A stretch of DNA of 64,000 nucleotides. It comes from Eutreptiella sp. 'Long Island Sound 2002' (lineage: Eukaryota > Euglenozoa > Euglenophyceae > Eutreptiales > Eutreptiaceae). The translations under genes were made by a program, and so were the position numbers. The DNA lies in assembly GCA_964036045.1 (NCBI GenBank), contig OZ038378.1, forward strand, positions 182,306,944-182,370,943, in the 5' to 3' direction. The notes under the pieces are model-generated. The model did no database searches, had not been told where the DNA came from, and was given only the letters and a program-made list of their open reading frames with translations. Shown in pieces: positions 53,316 through 62,570 of this stretch. Each line of letters opens with the position of its first letter. Position 1 is the stretch's first letter.

Positions 53316-56300
53316 CTGCAGCAACGAAGTGCACGCTTTGAGGGGGTGGGGGTTTGGGGCTTGCTTCTGCCGCCCTCTTCCGGTGCACTCTGGGTGGTGA
53401 GTCCAGCCTACTCTTCCCCAAGGGGCACCGATAGAAATGTGCAGTAACGCACCCGTTGTACCAACTGCAACTACCACACCCCTGGGCCAGGGGCATGTTG
53501 GTACTGATAGTGGGCAAACTGCCCAGGGACTACCCACAGCAGATGCAACGGTCGAGTGCATTGCGCCGACCCGGAACCACCACCGGGGGCTCTTAGCAAG
53601 GAGAAGAGAGGAGGGTGGGGGGTCTGGAGCCCAAAATTTTGTGTACCAAAAATTGCCTGATAAATATTTCCTTTTGCAAATTTCATTTTTTCCTACTTTA
53701 TGAAATCTGCGTACAGGCAGGGGGGGGGGGGCAGGGGGCTCCTCCTATGGTTGTCAGCCGTTCTATTACATCCTTGGCTCTCCGAGTGTCCTCTTCAGGG
53801 GGCTGCCTCTTCAGAGGCGCCCAAGCCACAGGGTCTGCGCAGTGGACCAGCCCACAAACCAAATCCGTCTTTATGGGTTGCCCCCCCCCCCCCCCAAGTC
53901 ACACACAGACACAGCGCCACCCAGGGGGGGGGGCACCAGCCAGGAGCGCAAGCCAATGGGTAGGCCCAAGAGACCTCCACAGGGGGGATCGGTGGTGGAT
54001 TCCAGGGGGGGAGGGGGGATTCGCGGCACCTGCTGCCACTGACAGGCAGAACCAGCGGTCCGATGCGTTGCGGGGCGCAGCTATCATTTGTGAAAACCCT
54101 TCGACAACAATACCCCTGCAAGTGTACGCCCTAACCCCGCAGCCCCCAACTGGCACACTTCCTCAGTATTTATGGCAAGCCACCCCACACACCCCGCCAT
54201 CTCGGAGAAAAACCGTCCACGATCCAACCCATATCCTGGTATCAACCTGCTGCAGGGCTGAGGCACTACTGGGTGTGAAGGCCCACCCATTTGAAAGGCA
54301 GAATGCCTGGACAGACTGTGCACCAGTGACATGCAGCACTTGGCGGACACTGCAAAGCCCGGAGCACCACCTAACTAAAATACAGAACTCCTTACGGCCC
54401 ACGGCAGAGCGCTAGCGCAACAAACACCAAAAGTACACGGTCAGGTAGGCCCCAGTGCAGGACCATGTTGCCTCATCTCGCCTCCGGCCATTCCAGTAAC
54501 CAACTCTGTGCCATCGCACTTACAACAGCCGAAGGTTACCCTGGGTGTGGATGCCTGTTTCCCTTCACAAATGAGACTGGAATGCTGTGCGACTCATGTG
54601 CTGACTTCTGGCTGACCCGGTCCGACCTGAAAAGGAGCTCTCGGCCGGTTGGCTTCGGTAGCAGGATCCCGCAATGCGCATTGTTGTTTGCATTGGTCAG
54701 GGAAAGCAAAGGCCAAAATGGGCTGATGCAGTTCCCTCCCCAAAGGTCATCCGTAACACAACCAGCAAGATCAGTCATGGGAGTCCCTCATGGCCACCGC
54801 ACTGCCCCTGCACAGTACCCCCCTTGCGCAAGCACTAGGAACGTCAGGCAAAGGACGGTCAGACCAGGTCCCGGTGCTTGGACAAGGCGGTGCTTCCGCG
54901 CAACGTATGTCACCAAAAAAAGCACAATTGTTGTAACAGGGCCCTAGAACACAATGTGCAGGCAAATTTCAGCAAGTTCGGGAGGTCCTCACTGCCCATC
55001 AGGGGCATCAGGAGCTGTGGAATAGAAGCTCTTTCCAACGTTGCGCCTCATCTTGAACAATTGCATATGCTTGCCCTTTGGGGCAGGCTTTGGAGCAGGC
55101 TTGGCTTCAGGTTTTGGAATGGGTTTGGGCTTCCTATTCCTCTGCTTCTCTGATGGCGATGGGGATGGGCTACCGATTGAGAAGAGGACACAGTCAAGAG
55201 GGGCATGATGCTCAACCTCATGCCCATTCCTCATGTATTTGAGATGAATGAAATCATCCCGACGAGTAGAACGACCAATAATAGTGGCAGGCACCTGCTC
55301 ACCGGTGGACCGGATGTACATGACAGCCAAGCTAGGAGGAACAACAGTAGTCATAGCTGAAAATCACATCAAAACAAACAGCAGTCAGTTGCAGTACCAA
55401 GCATAATGTTGTTATGAGAACTCATCCCAAACATGACACAGCCCTTGTTTCCCTCGACAATCGGCACACAATCACGTTCTGCTAAATTTCTGACCCTAAA
55501 AACTGTGGTCAGAAAAACGATGGTCAGACCGGGTCCCAGTGCTTAGACAAGGCAGTGCTTCCGCAGGGGGGGTGGGGAGGGTACCTATGGCATATGGGTG
55601 GTGCTGCAGGCCTCGCTTGGCATCATGTCCAAATACGACGGTTTGGGGGCCCGGCCACAGACTGGCCCAGGGGACACCTGCACACGTGGCAGACCGCCAG
55701 GGCGCTGCACTCTTTACACCAACGCAGACGAGGCACCGGTCGCTGCATCCGCAACAGGACCCTGGGAGCACGTGATCGTATTTGTCAGGGGAGGACGCTG
55801 GTGTCAGTGCGTAAGCGACGGTAATGGCCGGTGATTGTGGAGCAGGAGAAGTGGCGCACGGCACATGGCCTCGCGGACAGGCATGGCCCGAGCCCCAGAA
55901 ATGGAATGCGAGCGGACAGACATGGCGACAGGACCTGAATTGCCGTCCGTGGGCTCCGCGCCCACGAGCGTCCGCATGTGCATCGCGTCGTACGAGTTCT
56001 GCTCGTCAATCGGGCACTGCGGCACGAGCCCTGAGAGTGCGAAGACGCCGCCACGCAGCCGTAGTGGCCGCCACGATGGGGTCGTCTGGGGCCTCGAGAC
56101 CGCACGGCGCGGGAGGAGGGGGGGAGGGGGGGGTGTTGTGGTCCCGTCCTCGGGGGCTTTGGACACCAGATCCGGTGAAGCGACGTGGCCGTGTTTGTGA
56201 GCGCATGCCTTTGCGCAGTCTTGTAAGGCTGTAGTGGCGGGAGGGCGGCAGGCTCCGCCCCGCATATGCACCGGTACCTGCGTACCCTCAACACCGCCCC

Positions 56301-57132
56301 ATCAACAATGCCAAAGGCACTTTGTTGCTCGGACTTGTCACGACTGGCGTTGTTCCCAGAGGTCTTTCCCCGAGGGCTTTGCCATAAAAGCCGAGTAAGT
56401 GTGCTGGTTGGTACTTCCATGCGTGACCACTGGTTGGAAATTTTGGAAATAAATTGCTGACACTGCTTGTCCCATGCCACAGTCCGATAGGTGAAAATGT
56501 CACTCTACTCTCAAGTGCTGCTTCTGCCCCTTGGCATCCCTCCCATGCCCGCGCCGGCTTCACATTCAGTCATTTCCATGACAGTGAAGTTCGGAGGGTG
56601 CTCACGACCACCGAGGCAGGAGTAACACGACGTCCCGGATCACCAAATGTTACCCCTCAGGGCTGCACACCACTTCCAGGTACTGTGACGTTAATTCCGC
56701 GGGGCCAGGCATTGCTGACTGCGAAAAGAGCGACAGGCCATTTGGCATCTACCTGGTCATTGAGCCACTCCGCAAGCGACTGAAGGCGAGCCCTGAGATT
56801 CCCCCGGCCCCCTGCCAATGGCGGCGACGCCAGCGCTCCCTGGGCCGTCCACGACCCTGATCCCTCTCCAACAACAGCGCCAACGATCATCCCTCCGGTC
56901 GAATTCACAGAACTGCACACAAGCCCCAGTGAACCCTGCCCCCCCCACACACACGAACCGTGAGACAAGAACAGAGCAAAGAAAAGCGGTTGAAGAAAAC
57001 TCCTCAGGAATTGCAGAGCAGTCCTAGATGTCTTTCGGTCTGTCGATGAAAGCACAGGGCAATGCTTTGCAAGCAGATTGGTTGTTCACCAGACCTCAAT
57101 TCAATTCAATTCAATTCAATTTCAAGTCACCA

Positions 57133-57164
<32 letters not shown>

Positions 57165-57914
57165 AGCATGCACTGCTATCACATTGTACTGCGGGATGTC
57201 AAGAACGTGTGGGGCATTTCGTAGGTATTCCAAAGCATCAGGAGGAATGGACCTGCACAACAAAATACGTCACATCTGACGCCCACATCTGCTGTCCCGG
57301 TCCGTGGTCTGCAGTGCCACAGTCCTCGTAGACCGGGGGTCCTCTGAAGCCTGCCTCTTCCGACCCAAACCAACCCAAACTCGCGGCCTCCGGACACACC
57401 GAGCGAGGGATGCATGCTCCGACGAGGGTTTGGAGAAAGAGACGGTGGCGTCGGGCCCTGCTGTCCGTAGAGCCTCGGACCAGCGTAGCACGAGCCAGTC
57501 GTGGTTGCCCAGTACTGTGACAGCCCCCAGCTCCAGGCATTTGCGGATCACGTCCCACGGCTTTGGCCCCTACACAAAAGTGATGCCCATGGAATGGGCA
57601 AAAACTAGCGGCAAAAAAAAAACCGGTATATTTTGCCCTCCTTTGAAACAGTGCCTTCTGAAGAAGGGGAGAGCTTCGCACTTCCCACTGCGCTCTTTCC
57701 GGTCCTGCCGGGCTGTCCCCGGTTGCCCTCCTAGACACGCTGCACGCGGGCCGAGTGCTCCAAGCAACGCAGGGGCACCTTAGCAACTAGATCCCCCAGC
57801 ATCACTAACGTATCCACGTCCGGCACAAAAGAGACCGCATCCAACAGCAGCTGAAGCTCATCGGCACAACCATGCGCATCCCCGACCAACACGATACGCC
57901 CCTGTTTGTTGCGG
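53212..57914 (-). CDS. ApaH-like metallophosphatase (ALPH)
   Basis: ALPH proteins are PPP-family phosphatases related to bacterial ApaH; known members hydrolyse dinucleoside polyphosphates or mRNA caps. Six minus-strand exons: 57779-57914, 57400-57569, 56753-56792, 55935-56030, 55585-55677 and 53212-53315 (TAA). All fit in phase except that one short exon carrying the HAG motif is missing between the third and fourth. Motifs: GDAHG (usually GDxHG), GDLVAK|GP (the ALPH-specific form of GDxxDRG), [22 protein letters not shown]...[24 protein letters not shown] and [13 protein letters not shown]. Metal ligands D, H, D, N, H and H are in place where visible. The start exon, upstream of 57,914, was not found. 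The last intron (55,584-53,316) holds a separate small ORF between direct repeats. Confidence 0.92.
54850..55568 (-). mobile_element. Small-ORF unit bracketed by direct repeats R11
   Basis: A ~50-bp block (GGTCAGACCAGGTCCCGGTG, CTTGGACAAGGCGGTGCTTC, CGC) at 54,853-54,902 recurs in the same orientation at 55,520-55,567. Between them lies the 54,989-55,354 ORF. A similar arrangement occurs at 59.66-60.40 kb with a different flanking repeat. Confidence 0.5.
54989..55354 (-). CDS. Small Tudor/SH3-like ORF with PK-rich tail
   Basis: ATG at 55,354, 121 codons, just after a TTTTCAG acceptor. The N-terminal half ([35 protein letters not shown]) has the strand pattern of a small beta-barrel reader domain. 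The C-terminal half is Lys/Pro repeats ([20 protein letters not shown]) and a basic end with FYSTAP. A decayed relative is at 59,871-60,195. It lies inside the last ALPH intron, same strand. Domain assignment is inference. Confidence 0.5.
   Translation of the reverse strand: MTTVVPPSLAVMYIRSTGEQVPATIIGRSTRRDDFIHLKYMRNGHEVEHHAPLDCVLFSIGSPSPSPSEKQRNRKPKPIPKPEAKPAPKPAPKGKHMQLFKMRRNVGKSFYSTAPDAPDGQ
55585..55677 (-). CDS. ALPH exon: GHD motif
   Basis: GTGCAG|GTGTCC to [33 protein letters not shown] and GLQHHPYAI; the GH is a metal-binding histidine of the PPP family. Confidence 0.95.
   Translation of the reverse strand: MSPGPVCGRAPKPSYLDMMPSEACSTTHMP
55935..56030 (-). CDS. ALPH exon: GLVP motif
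   Basis: CTCTCAG|GGCTCG to [31 protein letters not shown], matching the family's HAGLxPGxPLxxQ...MxMR. Confidence 0.9.
56505..56690. repeat. Dispersed repeat R9, copy b
   Basis: See 24,830. Lies in an ALPH intron. Confidence 0.8.
56753..56792 (-). CDS. ALPH micro-exon
   Basis: TCTCAG|GGCTCG to GACCAG|GTAGAT, 40 bp: [14 protein letters not shown]. The phase completes the split Arg of the previous exon. It fits the helix before the LPxxI strand. Confidence 0.6.
56945..57121. repeat. R10 copy b plus (AATTC)n
   Basis: R10 (see 17,775) ends in CCAGACCTC and runs into five AATTC pentamers (57,099-57,121). Confidence 0.8.
57135..57162. repeat. (CA)n microsatellite
   Basis: About 14 CA dinucleotides. 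Confidence 0.9.
57400..57569 (-). CDS. ALPH exon: GNHD motif
   Basis: GTGTAG|GGGCCA to [31 protein letters not shown], then [14 protein letters not shown]: the second half of the GDLVxKGP motif and the metal-binding GNHD. Confidence 0.96.
57779..57914 (-). CDS. ALPH first recognisable exon
   Basis: [20 protein letters not shown], then [18 protein letters not shown]. Carries the first metal ligands. The acceptor TTTGTAG|CCGC at 57,914 is tentative and no ATG is present. Confidence 0.93.
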
Positions 57915-59659
57915 CTACAAAGAGGCGCGGGTGGCGGTCGGCGGGCACAATCAGGGCGCGCTGTTCCCCATGCCGGTCGCTGCGATTGGGGTCATGGCGC
58001 TGATGAGAGAGGTTTTTTTCGCACCCCTCTTTACGCCCTTGTAGACCCCCCCCACCCTCGCCAAGCCTGAGTTTGAAGGCCAAGAAGGCCAGGGCCCCAG
58101 GTCAAGTGCCAGCGATCAATGGCCAACGGCTGGCGGCCCACCATCAATTGAATTAACGTCCCTCTTAAAAGGGACTTGCGCCGAGTTGATGTCCTCGTGT
58201 GATCCGGTGTAACCACAAGCCCCAGTTTCAGGTCAGGCTAGACATGTGCGGCTGACCGGCAAACAGTATGGAGGGAAAGAGAGAAACTTGTGCCCTACGG
58301 CGCCTGACTTGTTGCAGTATCGACAGCGAAGCAGCAGGGGATGGAGGGTGGGGGGCGCACCGACCTGCGGCGGGCATTACAAGTTGATGAGAGAGGAGTT
58401 CGTATGCAAGTGCCGGATTGCACGTACACAGCGGAACAGCTGCATCACAACGCCGCATGCTGCATAAACACTAAATTGCATAATAGAATTCAGGTGGCTG
58501 CACGAGCCTCTTCAGGTCCAAATTGCTGCTGACCTTGCCCACTCCCTTACACAATAGCGGCCTGTACCGTAATAGGCGTCTGCCCTCCTGAATACACGAC
58601 GGTGTGCTCCCTCTCTCGCCCCATAGGCCATTGTGAGTGCCTCACATCAACAGATACATATCTGGCAAACGAACATAACAACAACTCCCACCACTACACA
58701 GAAACGCAGGGGAAAGGGACACTTACTTGGGGTCAGGGTAGGGATAGGCGAAACCCGGACTCAATCAAGAATGAATATTGGGACCAAGCTGGTCAGGGAA
58801 CATCCGTAAAAGGGGCTCAAGAAGGACGTCTGCTGACGGATCCCATGAACGCTTCATCCCACCACAACATCCCCCAGCAAAACCCCATGAAGGACCCTAA
58901 GGACCCTAAGGACAAATACCCCCTTGCTCCCACTAAGAGACCTGTCCTATATGATCCAGGGGGCAAGAATGGTTCAAGGATAGCTGAAAATAGCTTAAAA
59001 CTAACTGTTTGAACGTCCCAAATGATCCAGGATCACTTTTGGCAAAATGCTTTTTCCAACCCCCTTTTGCCCCCTTTTTGGTCCAAAAATGGCACTTTTC
59101 AAGGCTTTTTGGGAACATGCAGGGGTCTCTATGAGTCGAAAACAACTCAAAACTGCCTAAAACCACTTGTTTGGTCACCCCAGGTGGTTTATCAACAACT
59201 TTGGGAAAAGGCATTTGGGACCACTTTTTGACCCATGTGGTGCCATGCATGCTCATGCACATTTTTAAGGAAGGCCACCATTGACAAATTTTCCTACTAG
59301 CGCCTTCATTGAAAATGGATGTAATGGTCTGTATCGATTGAGCCCTTGTCCCTAACCCCACTGCCCCAGTTTTCAGGGGCTCTAGTGACCGGTGAAAATG
59401 CGACTTCCCCTTCCCGGCACAACAGACCCACCCCAACTTGGGGTCCCGATGCAGTGGTTTTGCAGACTATGGGATTGAGCAAAAGAAATGTCCGGTGTTG
59501 TTATGAGGCATTTAGACGTGCAATTGTGCCACTAGACTAAACCGGTTTCATGAGCACATGTGCCCCTTGCAGGCGCAACACTGCATCTTTTGCTACCAGA
59601 TCCTTGTCCAGGAGTGTAGGGGTTAGCATAAGAGCACTCAGCAGACCTGTAACCCTATG
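57915..59659. other. Region upstream of ALPH
   Basis: No gene recognised. 58,960-59,230 is a pair of degenerate ~150-bp repeats (AAAACTAACTGTTTG.. / AAAACCACTTGTTTG..) that produces a long but repetitive minus frame. The rest is unremarkable. Confidence 0.45.
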
Positions 59660-60400
59660 ACAACCCCCCCGCCCCTTGTCGTTCCCCACCCCAGGGAAGA
59701 CAGTCCCCCACCACCCCCTGGGGGACGGTCACCAAGTGACGGTCCCCCACCCCCCCCTGGGGGACCGCACTACCACCGTACACGCACATTTGCAGGCACA
59801 GAAATTGCAGCATAAAACGAATGAATTCAGCATAAGATACGTTCAAAGGGCCGCCAATGTACGGAGACCTACTCCTTGACCGGCTCGGTGTAAAATTTCT
59901 TGGTCCTGCTCCACTTCACCTTGAACTCTTGCACATGCTCCCACTTTCCACTGGAATGCTTTGGGCAGCACTCTTGAGTGGTTGTTTTGCCTTCTTGGTA
60001 GGAGGCTTGGCAAGCGCAAGCAGATTTTTGGGAACCCATTTCCCTTCGGGAATGTCCCTTGTAAAATACAACTTGTTCCCAAAACTGTGTCCCATACCTC
60101 ATACACCACGGGCACTCTTCACCCACAAAACCTCCGTGTCAGAATTCAGGTCACTATCATCATCCGTCACATCTGTCTGCTCCCCGGGGAAAACATGGTT
60201 GTGCTGTCACGTTCCATTTCAGCGCAAGTAAGCAAAATGTCCCGCCATGAGTGCAAGGATACAAGTGGCAGTGCCCCACAACACAGTCACCCACACAACA
60301 ACACAATGAGCAGCAACGAAAATTTCTGGGTTGACCAAGTGACGGTCCCCCACCCCCCCCCTGGGGAACGACAAGGGGTGGGGAACGACAAGGGGGGGGG
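59660..60400 (-). mobile_element. Second small-ORF unit bracketed by direct repeats R12
   Basis: ACCAAGTGACGGTCCCCCAC plus a C run and CTGGGG occurs at 59,732-59,766 and 60,338-60,372 in the same orientation. It flanks the decayed ORF at 59,871-60,195. Confidence 0.45.
59871..60195 (-). pseudogene. Decayed relative of the 55.0-kb small ORF
   Basis: One minus frame reads an acidic lead (TDVTDDDSDLNSDTEVLWVK), a TGA stop, then NKLYFTRDIPEGKWVPKNLL and a Lys/Pro-rich tail. A one-base shift continues as GKWEHVQEFKVKWSRTKKFY, resembling the end of the 55.0-kb ORF ([18 protein letters not shown]). Stop and shift mark it as broken. Confidence 0.45.
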
Positions 60401-61094
60401 AAGGTACTACAAACAGCAAAACATTCACCAAGGATTCTCAAGCCCCCTATCGTCGCTCCACCACCCTCTCACCAGCTGCTGTCACGCCAATGCAAGACGG
60501 CAGGCACACCTCAAAGTTCGACGCACCACCGGTGGGGCCTTGGGACGGAGCGCTGCCTCCTTGTTGGAGCGCATCAGGGACTGCGTAGTAAGACGTGAAA
60601 GGGTGCATGGGCATACCAAGCGACGTGCATCCAGTGCACCGATGCGGGAGTTGAGATGTGCATGTGACACCCGGATGCGAATGAGAACATTTTGCTGAGG
60701 CTTGAAATCCCAAAGCTTACAATGATGGCGGGGGAGGCCATGCATTCATGCCCCAAAGTGTAGTGACTATCCCCTCCCCCCCAAAAAAAACCATGTGTGG
60801 CTGTTGACCAGGAGGGTGGCGTCGTTCGTCAGCCTTTGTTCCACATGCATGAGCCGGTCCCAGCACCGACTGATCAGGGGGGGTGGTCGTTGCACAAGGT
60901 GCATTTCACGCAATTTTGCATTTTTTGCATTTGGAGGCAGGTTTGTCACCCTCCGTATGGACCATGGGACCATGTCCCGCCTCGTGCTTGGACTGATAAA
61001 AGCAACTGAGCTGCCACGCAAGATGAAGGAGAGGATGAGGCACAGGTGTGTGCTTTGTGTTGTCACAAGCGCTCCACCATCACAGTTTGTGGTG

Positions 61095-62570
61095 AGTGTG
61101 AGGAGCATTATTGTGTACAATGTATTGATACCCACATTTGGGGACTAAGCAGTGCCCAGTGTGTGGAGTGGAGGAGTCGGTAGAGGATGCCCTGCATGAG
61201 TGTCGTTTTTATGCTGTGATCAAGCATGCGTTGGTGCTGGAGCAAATCTCCTTGGTGGTTTCCCAGGGTTTCCAGCCCATATGCACAGACGGTTCCTTGA
61301 AGAGAACAAAATCATGCAAATTGCCTGAGATAGGTGGGGTGGGGGTTTATGCCCCCCCCTTGTCCCCCCCTCAGATTGTTGTATAGAAATCCAGGTCTCC
61401 AAACCTCTGGACGAGGAGGAGCGCCAAACAACGCGGCAGAGCTTGTTGCTTCTATCTCAGTGCTCCGTTTGTTTGAAGCCCACACCTGCAAAGTCTGTGT
61501 TGTTACCGATTCTGAGTATGTTTTTTCGGGGCTACGGGGAAGCGCTGAAGTGTGAGGAGCATTATTGTGCCCACATTCGGGGACTAAGCAGTTCCCAGTG
61601 TGTGGAGTGGAGGAGTCGGTAGAGCATGCCCTGCATGAGCGTCGTTTTTATGCTGTGATCAAGCATGCGTTGGCGATTTTCTGGCCCGGTGGGGCCCATG
61701 GAGTGGCAGTGGCAGATCTGTTCATGCCAGCGAACATGGAATTGTCCTTGAATTCGCTTCTGGGGGTCATGGTGTGGCTCTCGAGAAAAGACTTTTGGAA
61801 GTTTCGGTGGGTGGTGAAGGAGGGGGCCACAGCATCCCTTGACCTCCTTCTGGCGATTAGGATTGAGGTTGTGTCCAGGTGGCCACTCGGGTGGTGGGAA
61901 GTCGGTGATCAAAGCCCAACAGTTCCTGCTTGTGCTTCGGCAGTTACTGGAAACGGGAGTATTGCCGCCCAAGGTACGGCGTGGCTTGGTGGTCTCTCCC
62001 GGGCGTGTGGAGTCCGTGCATAGTGAACCAGAGGAGGTAGCCATGCGCGTGAAACGCCACAAGGTGGTTTCGGAGTTGGTGCAGTCGGTGCTGGAGCAAA
62101 TCTCCTTGGTGGTTTCCCAGGGTTTCCAGCCCATATGCACAGACGGTTCCTCCAAGAGAACAAAATCATGCAAGCTGCCTGAGATAGGTGGGGTGGGGGT
62201 TTATGCCCCCCCCTTGTCCCCCCCTCAGATTGTTGTATAGAAATCCAGGTCTCCAAACCTCTGGACGAGGAGGAGCGCCAAACAACGCGGCAGAGCTTGT
62301 TGCTTCTATCTCAGTGCTCCGTTTGTTTGAAGCCCACACCTGCAAAGTCTGTGTTGTTACCGATTCTGAGTATGTTTTTTCGGGGCTACGGGGAAGCGCT
62401 GAAGTGGCAGTTGAATGGGTGGGTGGGTTCACGGGCACCGCTGTCCAATGTGCGGCTGTGGGTTGAGCTGGTTGGGTTGCTTCCTGGCCCCTGCCCACAT
62501 GGGTTTGGACGGCAATGAAATTGCCAATAACTTGGCGGTTGCAGGCATGTGCCAGAGCCCTCTTTGGGGG
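61095..62570 (+). mobile_element. LINE 3' fragment (zinc knuckle + RNase H), tandemly duplicated
   Basis: Copy 1 (61,095-61,552) and copy 2 (61,550-62,407, continuing to about 62,570) are nearly identical where they overlap. Each has a C-terminal zinc knuckle (CPVCGVEESVEDALHE), then an RNase H domain with TDGSS, NNAAELVA, VVTDSEYVFSGL and, in copy 2 only, AHMGLDGNEIANNLAVAG. Copy 1 lacks the ~415 bp (61,673-62,087) between knuckle and RNase H. Both share a stop and frameshift after PPQIVV, so neither is functional. The RNase H fold cleaves RNA in RNA-DNA hybrids during retrotransposition. Confidence 0.8.

Noticed and set aside
58933-59436. 167-codon minus-strand frame
   Set aside because: It contains two degenerate copies of the same ~150-bp repeat and no domain signature.
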